From assembly GCF_003605125.1 (NCBI RefSeq), contig NZ_QPQT01000017.1, positions 1 through 64,000 on the forward strand: DNA of 64,000 bases, read 5' to 3'. Below are positions 50,789 to 61,261 of this stretch, piece by piece. A program made the translations under genes and the position numbers. The DNA comes from Shewanella algidipiscicola. Its GTDB lineage: Bacteria > Pseudomonadota > Gammaproteobacteria > Enterobacterales > Shewanellaceae. The first letter of the stretch is position 1. Each line of letters starts with the position of its first letter. Below the pieces are notes generated by a model that searched no databases, was not told where the DNA came from, and worked only from the letters and a program-made list of their open reading frames with translations.

Positions 50789-51727
50789 TTGAAGCAATTT
50801 GATTTTAATTTACTTACGGTACTTGAGGTATTACTCGAGGAGCAAAGTGTCACCTCTGCTGCAGAGCGTCTCTATCTAAGTCAGTCCGCGGTGAGCAAAC
50901 AACTCAATAAACTGAGGGAGTCTTTCGATGATCAGCTCTTTGAGCGCACCGCGCACGGCTTACGCCCAACGCCCAAGGCAAAACAATTGGGACCTGAAAT
51001 TCGTCAAATATTAAATCAAGTAGAGCAATTAACTCGACCAAGCCATTTTGAGCCATCAAATAGTCGCCGTCGTTTTCGCATCGAGCTAGTAGAGACCGCC
51101 TATTCATTAACTTACCCATATTTTATGCCGCAATTACTCAAGCAAGCCCCCAATATCACGGTCGATAGCCATACATGGAACAGTGAAAGCATGGACCGAT
51201 TATTGCGTTGTGATAATGATTTAGGCATAGCGTGCCGTGAATGGGATGACCGCTCTCAGTTACACATTAAAAACTTACCCGCCTCCTTAAATTATGCCGA
51301 ACTAACCCGAGATCACTCGGTCTGCCTCGTCCGTGAAGGCCATCCACTACTCGATGAAGAGTGGAATATAGAGACATTCTTAAAATATCGGCACCTGCAA
51401 GTCACGTTTGGCGGGATCGCCCATTGGTTACTCGATGATGTATTACAAATAAAACACCTAAAGCGCGATATTGCCGTTAATCTTACGGATTTTCATTGCG
51501 CAATGCAGCTATGTGAGCAAAGTGACCTCATTCTGTGTTCACCTGCCAAATATGCAAAAGAGATGCTACGCCATTTCAAGTTGATCACTCTTCCCGTTCC
51601 AACTGAATTAGTCCCTGGCACCTATGTGTTGTTATGGCACAAGCATTTTGACCTCGATCCCAGTCATCGCTGGTTACGAGAGATAATTATTGCCTCTACT
51701 CAAACCGCATATCGCCAACAGCTATGA
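50789..51727 (+). CDS. LysR-family transcriptional regulator
   Basis: The 312-residue protein has the N-terminal LysR winged helix (FNLLTVLEVLLEEQSVTSAAERLYLSQSAVSKQLNKLRESFDDQLFER) and a periplasmic-binding-like effector domain from about residue 90. The start codon is TTG at 50789, supported by AGGAGCGGGG upstream and by the residues KQFDFNLL typical of the family. Target genes and effector are unknown. The nearest divergent gene (49986-50426) is a possible target by position. The interval 51728-51951 to topB shows no gene. Confidence 0.9.
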   Translation: MKQFDFNLLTVLEVLLEEQSVTSAAERLYLSQSAVSKQLNKLRESFDDQLFERTAHGLRPTPKAKQLGPEIRQILNQVEQLTRPSHFEPSNSRRRFRIELVETAYSLTYPYFMPQLLKQAPNITVDSHTWNSESMDRLLRCDNDLGIACREWDDRSQLHIKNLPASLNYAELTRDHSVCLVREGHPLLDEEWNIETFLKYRHLQVTFGGIAHWLLDDVLQIKHLKRDIAVNLTDFHCAMQLCEQSDLILCSPAKYAKEMLRHFKLITLPVPTELVPGTYVLLWHKHFDLDPSHRWLREIIIASTQTAYRQQL

Positions 51728-51951
51728 TATAGGCCATTTACTCATAAAGCATATTGCGAGATAAGTGGCACTATAAAACAATAGGCTTGCATCGATTGCC
51801 GACACTCATATCGAGACGGCAAAGCATTTAGGTGTACATGCAGTAACGGCGGATTTAAGCCCCTCATCATAAGCTAATTAAAAATAACCATACCAGCAAG
51901 TTTAGCTTGTTAGATTGAGATCCCCCTTCTGCAACCTAGATGGATAATGGG

Positions 51952-53940
51952 TCACTTAGCCTTGGTACGACTACTGCGCCCATTTGATTTTTTCCCGGCA
52001 AAGGTACTGGCTTTAGCTGAACTTGCCTTACCACGGCGCTTGATAAATTGGCCACTCGGGGCTTTAACCCCTTGCAGTGATGTGGGCAATTGAGCACCAG
52101 CTTGGGCAATTAACTGCTCGAGCGAGTCAATTAATGGCGTCATAAAACTCTGATACTTTGCCTCTTTACGACAAATGGCATCGAGATGACTTTCCCATAA
52201 GGCCGTCATATCGGGCGTTGTGGCTGAGGCGGGTAAACTGTTTATCAAGCCTTTGCCTACCTCGGTTGCGACAATCGATTTACCCTGGCGTTGTAAAAAG
52301 CCGCGTTTAAACAGCAACTCAATAATGCCTGCGCGAGTCGCCTCTGTGCCCAAGCCATCGGTATCTTTTAAAATTTTACGGATCTCAGGGTCGGTCACAT
52401 AGCGGTTAATACCTGTCATCGCCGCCAGTAAGGTTGCATCCGAAAACGCTTTCGGGGCTTGGGTATTTTTCTCGACTAGCTCCGCCAGCCCCGAATGCAA
52501 GGTTTGCCCCTTAATCAAAGGTGGCAACTGCTGCAACGTATCGGCCTCATCCTGCGCTGCCGATTTGCTTGTCGATGTAGCGGGAAACAACTGTTTCCAA
52601 CCAAGGGCACGGTCTTGCTTGGCTTTGGTGGTGAAGCGTCCCTTAACTATGTCCACTTCAACCTGAGTTTCATGGTACAGATAAGGTGGATAAAACTGGG
52701 CTAAATATTGCCTAGCCACATGCAGATAAATTTGTTGCTCCGCCTGATTCAAACTGCCTAAGTTTGCGCGTTTTTCTGTTGGAATAATCGCATGGTGTGC
52801 ATCGACCTTGCTGTCATTCCACGCCTTCGATTTTATTTTTGGATCGGGCGATTCAATGCCTTGGACTAACTCAGGTGCGCCGCCAATGATGGCTTTAATC
52901 ACTCCGGGCGCCAACACCAACTGCTCTTTAGGTAAATAGCGACTGTCTGAACGCGGATAAGTGATCAGCTTGTGACGCTCATACAGCGACTGGCAAGTAT
53001 CGAGCACCGCCTTTGCGCTCATACCAAAGCGTTTAGCCGCATCAATTTGAAGTGATGACAAGCTGTAAGGAAGCGGCTGATGTTGCTGTTTATCTTTACT
53101 GTTAAGCCTTGTAACTACAGCAGTTTGATGGCTTATACGGCTGATCACATTTTGGGCTAAGCCTTTAGATAACACACGCCCTTCATCATCCATGTAGGGC
53201 AAGCAGGCTTCACTGGGTTGCCATTTAGCTTTAAAGCTCTGATCTTTGTCTGTGGTTAAATTAGCCAATACCTCATAAAAAGGTTTGCTGACAAATTGCG
53301 CTATTTCTGCATCACGGCGAACCACTAACCCTAGCAGTGGTGTTTGTACTCGACCAACCGATAACACGCCTTGATAGCCCACTTTGCGCCCTTGTAGGGT
53401 ATAAGCTCGCGTCATGTTCATACCATAAAGCCAATCGGCACGTGAACGCGCTAATGCTGAAGTCGATAGCGGAATAAACTCGCGATTACTGCGTAACTGA
53501 CCTAAGGCACGTTTAACCGCTTGCGGATTAAGGTCGCTCACTAATAATCGCATGGTCTGGTTAAGCTTATCGCCTTTGACCCCAAGATGCGCTATCACCT
53601 CATCCACCAGCAACTGCCCTTCACGGTCTGGGTCTCCGGCGTTAACTAACTGAGATGCTTGCTTTACCAGGCCGCGCAGCACGGTTAATTGACTGCATGT
53701 CTTCGGCTTAGGTTTCATCTTCCATTGAGTAGGAATAATAGGTAAGTGTTCAAATTTCCATGATTTATATGCACTGTCATAGGTATCAGGCTCCGCTTGC
53801 TCAAGCAGATGGCCGATACACCAAGAGACACAATCCCCATTAGCGGCGGTAATGAAACCGTCGCCCTTTTTAAGCGGTTTGGGTAATACATCAGCAATGG
53901 CTCTGCCAAGGCTGGGTTTCTCGGCGATATATAAAATCAT
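51952..53940 (-). CDS. topB: DNA topoisomerase III
   Basis: The 662-residue type IA topoisomerase decatenates DNA. It has an N-terminal TOPRIM domain (MILYIAEKPSLGRAIADVLP and the acidic DPDREGQLL). The active tyrosine lies in LITYPRSDSRYLP near residue 330. DTDGLGTEATRAGIIELLFKRGF follows near 535. A basic C-terminal tail (about residues 625-662, rich in Lys/Arg/Ser) replaces the zinc fingers of topoisomerase I. Length matches E. coli TopB (653). It is a single gene, divergent from the small membrane protein at 54119. Confidence 0.95.
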   Translation of the reverse strand: MILYIAEKPSLGRAIADVLPKPLKKGDGFITAANGDCVSWCIGHLLEQAEPDTYDSAYKSWKFEHLPIIPTQWKMKPKPKTCSQLTVLRGLVKQASQLVNAGDPDREGQLLVDEVIAHLGVKGDKLNQTMRLLVSDLNPQAVKRALGQLRSNREFIPLSTSALARSRADWLYGMNMTRAYTLQGRKVGYQGVLSVGRVQTPLLGLVVRRDAEIAQFVSKPFYEVLANLTTDKDQSFKAKWQPSEACLPYMDDEGRVLSKGLAQNVISRISHQTAVVTRLNSKDKQQHQPLPYSLSSLQIDAAKRFGMSAKAVLDTCQSLYERHKLITYPRSDSRYLPKEQLVLAPGVIKAIIGGAPELVQGIESPDPKIKSKAWNDSKVDAHHAIIPTEKRANLGSLNQAEQQIYLHVARQYLAQFYPPYLYHETQVEVDIVKGRFTTKAKQDRALGWKQLFPATSTSKSAAQDEADTLQQLPPLIKGQTLHSGLAELVEKNTQAPKAFSDATLLAAMTGINRYVTDPEIRKILKDTDGLGTEATRAGIIELLFKRGFLQRQGKSIVATEVGKGLINSLPASATTPDMTALWESHLDAICRKEAKYQSFMTPLIDSLEQLIAQAGAQLPTSLQGVKAPSGQFIKRRGKASSAKASTFAGKKSNGRSSRTKAK

Positions 53941-54060
53941 AGTACTCAGATAATCAGGGCTAACAACTGTATAAATTAACAGTAACTTTAACTCAGCTTA
54001 CCTTATGCTGCAAACCTAAAACGCCGCTTTATTACTGCGGCCATCAAGATTGTAAATTTA

Positions 54061-54079
54061 ATTGAGAATAGTTCTCACT
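54061..54079. promoter_or_regulatory. Fur-box-like palindrome
   Basis: TGAGAA and TTCTCA flank TAG, giving a perfect 6-3-6 palindrome inside a 19-base window that resembles Fur boxes of the TGAGAATNATTCTCA type. It lies about 40 bases before the start of the small membrane protein and divergent from topB. Iron repression is a reasonable reading, not tested. Confidence 0.6.
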
Positions 54080-54118
54080 TGGAGCTAGTATGGTGTACTT
54101 TCTTTGGGGGGCCTGATT

Positions 54119-54382
54119 ATGAATACCAACACTATTACTCAATACCGATTAGACCAAGTACTTATCTACCAATTCCTCTTGGTAGCAGCATTACTGTTAT
54201 TAGCCGCTCCGCTAGCGACAAAAACGTCAGGATTAGGGATGTTATGGATGTTTAGTCTACAGATCATACTGACCAGCATAGCCACCCTAGCGGCTATCAT
54301 TATCAAACAACCTATTAACCGTATCTCGGTCACTGTTCTGTTTGGTATATGGTTACTGGTTTGGATTACACATTTGATGTGA
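54119..54382 (+). CDS. Small membrane protein behind a Fur-like box
   Basis: The 87-residue protein has three predicted membrane helices (about residues 14-32, 38-58 and 67-86: FLLVAALLLLAAPLA, LGMLWMFSLQIILTSIATLAA and ISVTVLFGIWLLVWITHLM). I do not recognise a family with confidence. The ATG at 54119 has a G-rich ribosome site seven bases upstream. A TTG five codons earlier is inside that site and is rejected. The Fur-like palindrome upstream suggests production under iron limitation. It stands alone; 54383-54601 shows nothing but the inverted repeat near the MCP gene. Confidence 0.7.
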   Translation: MNTNTITQYRLDQVLIYQFLLVAALLLLAAPLATKTSGLGMLWMFSLQIILTSIATLAAIIIKQPINRISVTVLFGIWLLVWITHLM

Positions 54383-54548
54383 TAGCGATTAAGTACACTA
54401 AAAATAGCCAGCAGCTTGCAACAACTAGCTGTTAGTTATTATGAAAAGGCAGTACTGCGAGGTATATTGCACTTACAAATGACGTTGTTCAAATGGCGTT
54501 AATGGTGCCATGAGCCATACAATCGTTAACGGTTAGGTCTCAAGAATG

Positions 54549-54579
54549 GGCGGCCAAATTACAATATCACTTGGCCGCC
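54549..54579. other. Inverted repeat downstream of the MCP gene
   Basis: Perfect nine-base arms GGCGGCCAA/TTGGCCGCC with a 13-base loop lie 23 bases beyond the MCP stop codon. No T-run follows. Possible weak terminator. Confidence 0.5.
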
Positions 54580-54601
54580 AAACTGAACAACTCAACCCTC
54601 G

Positions 54602-56719
54602 TTAGGTTTTAAGCTTACCTAATTGTTGATGTTGCTGCGCCACCAACTCTGCTAGGCTAACGCTACTTTGTTGGGCTTCATCGGCAAGACGAGCCAATTC
54701 GGCTGCGGAGTCAGAAATACCTGTGATGTTACGATTAACCTCTTCAGTCACCGCGCTTTGTTCTTCTGCGGCGGTAGCAATATGAGTCACTTGGCTCGAG
54801 ACCTCTTCAATTTGCCCCACTATGGTATTGAGCGAGGATAAAGCAGACTCGGTTTGCTCTACGGCACGCTGTGCTCCCTCAACACCTTGATCGATAATAT
54901 GCGAGGCACTGTTTACTTCTTTCTGAAGCGAATCGATTAATTTACCAATTTCATCGGTTGAAGTTTGAGTTTTCGACGCCAACGCCCGCACTTCATCAGC
55001 CACCACAGCAAAACCTCGGCCCTGCTCGCCTGCTCGCGCCGCCTCAATGGCCGCGTTCAATGCCAGCAGATTAGTTTGCTCGGCAATGGCACTGATCACT
55101 TCCAAAATCTTACTGATATTGGTACTACTTTCGGCCACCTTACTTACCGCGTCCTTCGCTAATAGCGACTCATGAGACATAGTCGTCACGTAATTCATCG
55201 CTTGGCTGAGACTGTCTTCACCGGCTTTCACGTTGGCACTCATCGCCTCTGTTTCCATCGCCGTTTGCTCTGAGGCTTTAGCCACTTCTAATGCGGTGGC
55301 GCTCATTTCATTTACCGCAGTGACGACACTTTCGATTTCGCTGTATTGACGATTAACACTCTCACGCGTCTGCTGCGCAATATTGGCAGTGGTTTGACTC
55401 TCTGCTTGTGAGCGTTCAGCCAACACTTTCATTTCGCCAATGAGTATACGTAACTTAGTAATGAAGCTATTGATACCGCCACCAAGGGCTATCAATTCGG
55501 CGTGGGACTCTACATTGATGGTTTGAGTTAAATCACCTTCGGCACTGGCTAGGTTTTCGACCCGGCTTTGGATAACTTTTAATGGCGCAATAATATTGCG
55601 AATAACAAGGCTTATGGTCACCACGGCAATCACTGACACAATACTACCAATTATCAACAATAAGCTGCCAAGTGACGAGGCCATTTCTGTCATCGCGGTA
55701 TCCATTGCGATGGCTTCTTTAAAGGCATCTTGTTTGGCCACTTCAATTAATAATGACCATTGTGCGTCAGCGAGCGGAATGTTAACGGGATAGGCGACCA
55801 CAATATTATCCCCTACATCTAAATAACCACCGTTACGATGTAAAGATTGATACTGTTTGGCTAGTGCGCTATCGATAGATTCTGCTAATGGACGCGCTTT
55901 TTTATTGTAATGACTAGCAGCTACCACTAACCCCTTGCCGCTGAGCAGTGTCACCTTAGCATTGCCCTTGTACAGTGTTTGCGACAACTCATCGATCATT
56001 GTTTGGAAAATGGGTAAGTTAACATCTGCTCCCACGACCCCTTTAAACTGATTATTGATCACCACAGGTACGATTAGCGATGTCATTAACTCGTTCTGAC
56101 CAGGAGTTATCTCATAGAGGTAAGGCTCCATTAGGCAGGGTTTTTTAGTATCTCTTGCACATAGGTACCATTCGGCTTCTCTGAGGCCAAATTCATTTAA
56201 CGTGTCGATATATTTTTCATCGGCGTCGGTGACGGCTGAATGTTCAATGCTGCCGCTATTGGTGCGGGTATAATAGATTTCCATGCTGCCAGCGTTGGGC
56301 ACACTATGGCTAGCACCAGCAAAGTATTCGCTGTCTTTAGTATCGTAGCCATTGGGTTCAAATTGAGCATACAAAGAGGACAATTGACGACTTTTTACCA
56401 AAGAGCCCTTAATTGTCATTTCAACACTATCGCGGCTTAATGGGGTAAGTAAGGATGTTTGCTCTAACATGCCAGATAATGAATAAGGCACCCGGTAAGC
56501 CTCATTGATAAAAGCGGCCACCCGCTCTCCATATTCTCCAGCTCTTGCTGTCAGTTTAAAACGCGTTTCTTTTTGAATCGACTCCTGAACCTGATCGGCT
56601 AATACAGCATTTTTATCACTCAATGACCACCAGAGGCTCAATGATAGAATCGCTACAATTATTAAAAACAGTGCTGAGGTGATCCACAATAATTTGGTAC
56701 TTATGGATAATTGCTTCAT
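54602..56719 (-). CDS. Methyl-accepting chemotaxis protein
   Basis: The 705-residue chemoreceptor has a first membrane helix (about 10-30), a periplasmic double-Cache-type sensor (about 50-340, including [22 protein letters not shown] and [17 protein letters not shown]), a second helix ([21 protein letters not shown], about 350-372), HAMP, and a long cytoplasmic coiled coil. The signalling tip reads [27 protein letters not shown] and following. It has no C-terminal CheR-tethering pentapeptide. dCache receptors often bind amino acids or small organic acids; the ligand is unknown. Single gene. Confidence 0.95.
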   Translation of the reverse strand: MKQLSISTKLLWITSALFLIIVAILSLSLWWSLSDKNAVLADQVQESIQKETRFKLTARAGEYGERVAAFINEAYRVPYSLSGMLEQTSLLTPLSRDSVEMTIKGSLVKSRQLSSLYAQFEPNGYDTKDSEYFAGASHSVPNAGSMEIYYTRTNSGSIEHSAVTDADEKYIDTLNEFGLREAEWYLCARDTKKPCLMEPYLYEITPGQNELMTSLIVPVVINNQFKGVVGADVNLPIFQTMIDELSQTLYKGNAKVTLLSGKGLVVAASHYNKKARPLAESIDSALAKQYQSLHRNGGYLDVGDNIVVAYPVNIPLADAQWSLLIEVAKQDAFKEAIAMDTAMTEMASSLGSLLLIIGSIVSVIAVVTISLVIRNIIAPLKVIQSRVENLASAEGDLTQTINVESHAELIALGGGINSFITKLRILIGEMKVLAERSQAESQTTANIAQQTRESVNRQYSEIESVVTAVNEMSATALEVAKASEQTAMETEAMSANVKAGEDSLSQAMNYVTTMSHESLLAKDAVSKVAESSTNISKILEVISAIAEQTNLLALNAAIEAARAGEQGRGFAVVADEVRALASKTQTSTDEIGKLIDSLQKEVNSASHIIDQGVEGAQRAVEQTESALSSLNTIVGQIEEVSSQVTHIATAAEEQSAVTEEVNRNITGISDSAAELARLADEAQQSSVSLAELVAQQHQQLGKLKT

Positions 56720-56837
56720 TCAGAGCTCCTAGGAAAAAGCATGTACATCATTAAATAAGGGCATAGGCTACCGATTAAAAATAGCACTATTGTTGTAAAT
56801 GATCATAAAGATCGGGAATTTACTCATCCAATGAGAA

Positions 56838-56865
56838 AAAACCGACTCACAAGGTAGTCGGTTTT
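56838..56865. terminator. Terminator after purF
   Basis: Perfect ten-base arms AAAACCGACT/AGTCGGTTTT with an eight-base loop. On the minus strand six T residues complete the purF terminator. Confidence 0.9.
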
Positions 56866-56904
56866 AAATGGCACAGCTAAAGAGCATTATATGACTTGCT
56901 CATA

Positions 56905-58419
56905 TTAAGGGTGACAAACATTATGCAGTTCGAGGTTTGTCCCTATATCTTTGATCCTATTTGCTTTTGCATCATCATTACGCAGTTGAGTCAGATGGTC
57001 TAAATAGGCTTGGTCGACATCATTGGTAATATAATGTCCATCAAAGACAGAGGTTTCGAAACGTGTGATATCAGGGTTTTGCTGACGCACAGCCGCAATC
57101 AAATCCTCGAGGTCTTGGAATATCATGCCATCGGCACCAATCAACTTAGTGATCTCTTCCACATCGCGGCCATGGGCAATCAGCTCACTGGTGGTTGGCA
57201 TATCTATGCCATACACGTTTGGAAAACGTATTTCTGGGGCTGCTGATGCAAAATAAACTTTTTTCGCGCCCGCTTCACGAGCCATCTCGATGATCTGCTC
57301 AGAAGTGGTACCACGTACAATTGAATCGTCAACCAACAGTACATTTTTCCCTTCAAACTCGGCATTAATAGCGTTAAGTTTACGACGAACCGATTTTTTA
57401 CGCTCTTGCTGACCAGGCATAATAAAGGTGCGGCCGATATAACGGTTTTTGACAAATCCCTGACGATAAGGCAGGTCTAAGTTACGTGCGATTTCAAGTG
57501 CGATATCGCATGACGTTTCAGGAATAGGGATCACTACATCAATGTCATGATCTTCCCACTGCTTCTTAATTTTTTCGCCAAGCATGGTGCCCATATTCAC
57601 ACGGCTGCCATAAACCGACACTTTATCTATAGTCGAATCAGGACGCGCAAAGTAAACATATTCAAAAATACAGGGAGAATAGCTCGGTGATGCCGCGCAT
57701 TGACGCGTATATAATTGACCATCGAGCGAGATATAAATGGCTTCACCGGGGGCAACATCTCGCACCGTTTCAAAGCCAACGGCATCGAGTGCGACACTCT
57801 CAGAGGCAACCATATATTCGGTGCCCTGCTCCGTTTCATGCTTACCTAGCACTAATGGCCTGATGCCGAAAGGATCTCTAAAAGCCACTAAACCTTGACC
57901 AATAATCATCGCTGCTACCGCATAAGCCCCGCGCGTCAACTGATGAACTTTGGTGATTGCTTGGAACACTTCATCGGCAGTAAGAAATTGGCTTTGGGTC
58001 GTTTGCAGCTCATCGGCCAGTAGATTGAGTAGAACTTCAGAATCTGAGGTGGTATTGACGTGACGGCGTTGCTTAAGCAAGCGTTCTTGTAACTCTAATG
58101 TATTGGTTAAATTACCATTATGAGCTAGAGAGATACCAAATGGAGAGTTAACATAAAACGGCTGTGCTTCTGAGGCACTCGAGCTACCTGCGGTAGGGTA
58201 ACGAACATGCCCTATCCCTGCATTGCCTTGTAGACGTTGCATATGCTTGGGCTCAAAAACGTCTTTTACCAGACCGTTTGCTTTACGCAATCTAAATGCA
58301 TGTCCATCAACAGTCACAATGCCGGCCGCATCTTGGCCACGATGTTGTAATACAGTTAACGCATCATAGATTGTCTGATTAACCGGTGTTCGGCCAACTA
58401 TTCCGACGATACCACACAT
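56905..58419 (-). CDS. purF: Amidophosphoribosyltransferase
   Basis: The 504-residue enzyme makes phosphoribosylamine, the first step of purine synthesis. After Met removal the N-terminal Cys of MCGIVGIVG is the glutaminase nucleophile. [19 protein letters not shown] and [13 protein letters not shown] belong to the glutamine domain, and the PRPP loop is [14 protein letters not shown] near residue 363. Length matches E. coli PurF (505). It follows cvpA by about 90 bases on the same strand, the classical cvpA-purF unit. A PurR-type site was not identified. Confidence 0.97.
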   Translation of the reverse strand: MCGIVGIVGRTPVNQTIYDALTVLQHRGQDAAGIVTVDGHAFRLRKANGLVKDVFEPKHMQRLQGNAGIGHVRYPTAGSSSASEAQPFYVNSPFGISLAHNGNLTNTLELQERLLKQRRHVNTTSDSEVLLNLLADELQTTQSQFLTADEVFQAITKVHQLTRGAYAVAAMIIGQGLVAFRDPFGIRPLVLGKHETEQGTEYMVASESVALDAVGFETVRDVAPGEAIYISLDGQLYTRQCAASPSYSPCIFEYVYFARPDSTIDKVSVYGSRVNMGTMLGEKIKKQWEDHDIDVVIPIPETSCDIALEIARNLDLPYRQGFVKNRYIGRTFIMPGQQERKKSVRRKLNAINAEFEGKNVLLVDDSIVRGTTSEQIIEMAREAGAKKVYFASAAPEIRFPNVYGIDMPTTSELIAHGRDVEEITKLIGADGMIFQDLEDLIAAVRQQNPDITRFETSVFDGHYITNDVDQAYLDHLTQLRNDDAKANRIKDIGTNLELHNVCHP

Positions 58420-58510
58420 GGGTCGTTTTCCTCATTGTAAGATGTTCTAATCGTTATTATTGTCGAGCCCTGATCACATTGAATCACTGTGTCAGGTCAC
58501 ATATGCATTA

Positions 58511-58999
58511 TTATATTTTGGGTACAAAGCTTGAGGTGTTTTCCACATAGTCAAAAAACCATTGGATAACCACGCCAAATTCGGGGACCAGTTGTGAACT
58601 GCGCCACCAATCGGTATTGGGTGCTCCGGTAAAAGCATCCATAAAAAACAGCAGCGCGCTAACAATTAAGGCGCCTCTTAACGCACCAAAACAGAGTCCT
58701 AATACCCTATCGGTACCGGATAAGCCCGTTTTGGCCACCAATTGGCCAATGATATAATTAACAAGCGCGCCAAGAATTAAAGTCGAAATGAACAAGATAG
58801 CGATTGCAATACCGTTGCGGACTATCTCATCTTGTATTTGTGTGAGGTAAACGGCGAGGTCGGCATAAAACTGACTCGCGACGAAAAACGCTGCAAACCA
58901 TACCACGAGTGACATAGCTTCTTTAACAAAACCACGGATAAGACTGATAACAGTCGATAATCCGATAACAGCAATAATGGCGTAATCGATCCAAACCAT
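58511..58999 (-). CDS. cvpA: CvpA family membrane protein
   Basis: The 162-residue inner-membrane protein has four hydrophobic helices. The CvpA signature opens it: WIDYAIIAVIGLSTVISLIRGFVKEAMSL, followed by GLCFGALRGALIVSALLFF. E. coli CvpA (162 residues) is needed for colicin V production and for tolerance of bile salts. The ATG at 58999 is used. It begins a unit with purF and is separated from dedD by a terminator, so its promoter must lie in 59000-59175, where no operator was recognised. Confidence 0.94.
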   Translation of the reverse strand: MVWIDYAIIAVIGLSTVISLIRGFVKEAMSLVVWFAAFFVASQFYADLAVYLTQIQDEIVRNGIAIAILFISTLILGALVNYIIGQLVAKTGLSGTDRVLGLCFGALRGALIVSALLFFMDAFTGAPNTDWWRSSQLVPEFGVVIQWFFDYVENTSSFVPKI

Positions 59000-59175
59000 T
59001 GAATTAGGTGATCCAGCATTAGCATTAAGACGGCGCGATCTTACCAGAGACTGAAGACATTCTCACCCCCTAGCCTCATTTAAAAGCAATTAAGTTTATC
59101 CTGAATAAAAGACACTGAATTCACAAAAAAGTGACAAGGCTGTGTAGCCGCAAACCTAAGCCCGTGACATATACA

Positions 59176-59207
59176 AAAACGCCGTCACATTAAGATGACG
59201 GCGTTTT
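59176..59207. terminator. Terminator of the folC-dedD unit
   Basis: A perfect 12-base inverted repeat AAAACGCCGTCA/TGACGGCGTTTT with an eight-base loop. It lies 86 bases after the dedD stop and separates folC-dedD from cvpA-purF. Confidence 0.9.
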
Positions 59208-59292
59208 ATAAGTTGATTAACCGGGGCTATAAAAGACTTTACTTGACAATAAAATGCTGAAAAATATAGGGATAAATACTGCCCTAGTCGCC

Positions 59293-59889
59293 TTACTCCA
59301 CAGGGTTATAGCTCACCACAGCAGATTTAAGTTCCGTCAATTTATCCAACTCTTTTTGCAAGCGTTGCAACTTAGCTTTAGAGATGTCGGGGCCGACAAA
59401 CACTTTCGTCAGTTCACCATCGACCGGCTTTTGCGGCAAGGTATAGGCTCTAAACCCTTTGTCTCTTAAACGTTTAACCAGCGCATTTACATTCGCCGCG
59501 TTTTTAAAGCTACCTAATTGCAAGGTATATGCGCCACTTGGCACGCTTTGCTCAACTTTTACTGGCTTAGGTGGTTTGGCCTGAGGTTCTGTAGCCGTAA
59601 CGTTAGATGGAGTCGTATCGATGGGGGGAACCTCGGGTTCTGCAGCGCTAAATTGGGCAGCCTCATCGGTTAAATCAATAGCCTCAAAGTCCGATGATGT
59701 GTCGAGGTTAGCTTCAACAGCTGGTCGCAGTGGGATCTCACTAAATTGCTCTTCTTGCTGCTGTTTTTTTCCATCTAGAATATCGGGCAGAAAAATGACG
59801 CCCAGCGCTACCAGCACAATCACCCCAACCAGACGATTTTGAAACTGACTAGATAAGATTTTTTGTTTAACTTCTATTTCTTCGTCCAC
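59293..59889 (-). CDS. dedD: SPOR-domain division protein DedD
   Basis: The 198-residue protein has one N-terminal membrane helix (LVGVIVLVALGVIFLPDIL, about 19-38), a Pro/Glu/Thr-rich linker, and a C-terminal SPOR domain (about 118-195: GAYTLQLGSFKNAANVNALVKRLRDKGFRAY) that binds denuded peptidoglycan at the septum. It is the usual neighbour of folC. The start is GTG at 59889, six bases after the folC stop, with GGGTAA upstream acting as weak ribosome site. Confidence 0.92.
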   Translation of the reverse strand: MDEEIEVKQKILSSQFQNRLVGVIVLVALGVIFLPDILDGKKQQQEEQFSEIPLRPAVEANLDTSSDFEAIDLTDEAAQFSAAEPEVPPIDTTPSNVTATEPQAKPPKPVKVEQSVPSGAYTLQLGSFKNAANVNALVKRLRDKGFRAYTLPQKPVDGELTKVFVGPDISKAKLQRLQKELDKLTELKSAVVSYNPVE

Positions 59890-59895
59890 GTTGCT

Positions 59896-61155
59896 TTACC
59901 CAAGGTGTAAATGTTTAAACTCTGCCACAGTGTAAAAGGAGCCAAACACAATTACCACATCATCATCGCAGATATTAGCGTTGAGTGCTTTGTATGCTTG
60001 CTCAATTGATTCAAATGGATAGCCTTCACTCTCTGGCGATAAACAAGCCATTAACTGACTCGCCTTAGCACTACGCGGGCAATCTAAATCGGTAAAATAC
60101 CACACATCAATCACTTCACTAAGGCTTGCAATAACCGCTTGGCAATCTTTATCTTTAAGCATGCCGCACAGGGCAACAATGCGCTTATCGCGATAAACCT
60201 CAAGTCTTTGCGCTAAATACCTCGCCGCATGGGGATTGTGCGCCACATCGAGCAATGTGATGGGAGCGTCACGAAATAACTCTAAGCGTCCGGTTAAACG
60301 CGCTTGTTGCAATCCGCTACATAGATGCGATTTATCTATCGTTGGTAATAGTTGCTCGACCACGGCCAGTGCGGTAGCGGCATTGGGTAATGGCAGCTGC
60401 ACTGGCGGTAGGTTATCAAGTTGCCATTGCACGCCGCTGAAATGCCAGCCCTTATCGTCTTGATGATAATTAAAATCCTCACCGACGCGTATAAGCTGAG
60501 CGCCCATTCGGCTTGCGACCTCAATCACTGATGTGGGTAAATCAGCATCGCCCACCACCAATGGCCGCCCCGCTCGGCAGATACCGGCTTTTTCACGCCC
60601 AACCAGCTCACGGGTATCACCGAGGTACTCTTGATGATCGATATCGATTGAGGTGATAACGCTAATATCAGCATCAATAATGTTGGTTGCATCTAAGCGT
60701 CCGCCGAGCCCAACTTCAAGCAGCACCAGATCCAGCGCCGATTGTTTAAACAGATATAAACCTGCTAGCGTGGCATATTCAAAAAAGGTCAGCGAAATAT
60801 CGCCTCTAGCACTATCGATAGCGCAAAAGGCATCAATCAAATCACGATCGCTAACGTCGACGCCAGCAATGCGCACTCGCTCGTTATATTTCAGCATGTG
60901 GGGCGAACTATACACGCCCACTTTCCATCCTGCCGCCGCCATCATCTGCTCAATCATCACGCACGTGGTGCCTTTGCCATTAGTACCGGCAACGGTCACG
61001 ACTTTGGTATCACCTAACTGCGTTAAGCCCATGGCCTTAGCCACTTGCGACACGCGGCCTAATCCCATGTCGATTTCTGTCGGATGAATAGACAATAAGT
61101 GTGCTAGCCAAGACTCAAGGCTCGATTGCTGATTAGGTAACGCGATAGATGACAT
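59896..61155 (-). CDS. folC: Bifunctional folylpolyglutamate/dihydrofolate synthase
   Basis: The 419-residue Mur-ligase-like enzyme adds glutamate to dihydropteroate and folates. The ATP loop is TVAGTNGKGTTCVMIEQMM near residue 54. SSPHMLKYNERVRI near 84, LEVGLGGRLDATN near 146 and LDVAHNPHAARYL near 298 are family motifs. Length matches E. coli FolC (422). Order is truA, folC, dedD on the minus strand. Unlike E. coli there is no accD between truA and folC; the 106-base gap holds no gene. Confidence 0.95.
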   Translation of the reverse strand: MSSIALPNQQSSLESWLAHLLSIHPTEIDMGLGRVSQVAKAMGLTQLGDTKVVTVAGTNGKGTTCVMIEQMMAAAGWKVGVYSSPHMLKYNERVRIAGVDVSDRDLIDAFCAIDSARGDISLTFFEYATLAGLYLFKQSALDLVLLEVGLGGRLDATNIIDADISVITSIDIDHQEYLGDTRELVGREKAGICRAGRPLVVGDADLPTSVIEVASRMGAQLIRVGEDFNYHQDDKGWHFSGVQWQLDNLPPVQLPLPNAATALAVVEQLLPTIDKSHLCSGLQQARLTGRLELFRDAPITLLDVAHNPHAARYLAQRLEVYRDKRIVALCGMLKDKDCQAVIASLSEVIDVWYFTDLDCPRSAKASQLMACLSPESEGYPFESIEQAYKALNANICDDDVVIVFGSFYTVAEFKHLHLG

Positions 61156-61261
61156 ACAAGACTCTTACTGATTATTAAAAGATAAAGCGTCGTAATAACT
61201 TATGCGCCGCAAATCACATGGATAAACCACCATCACGATAGCCACGACGCAGCCAAAATAC

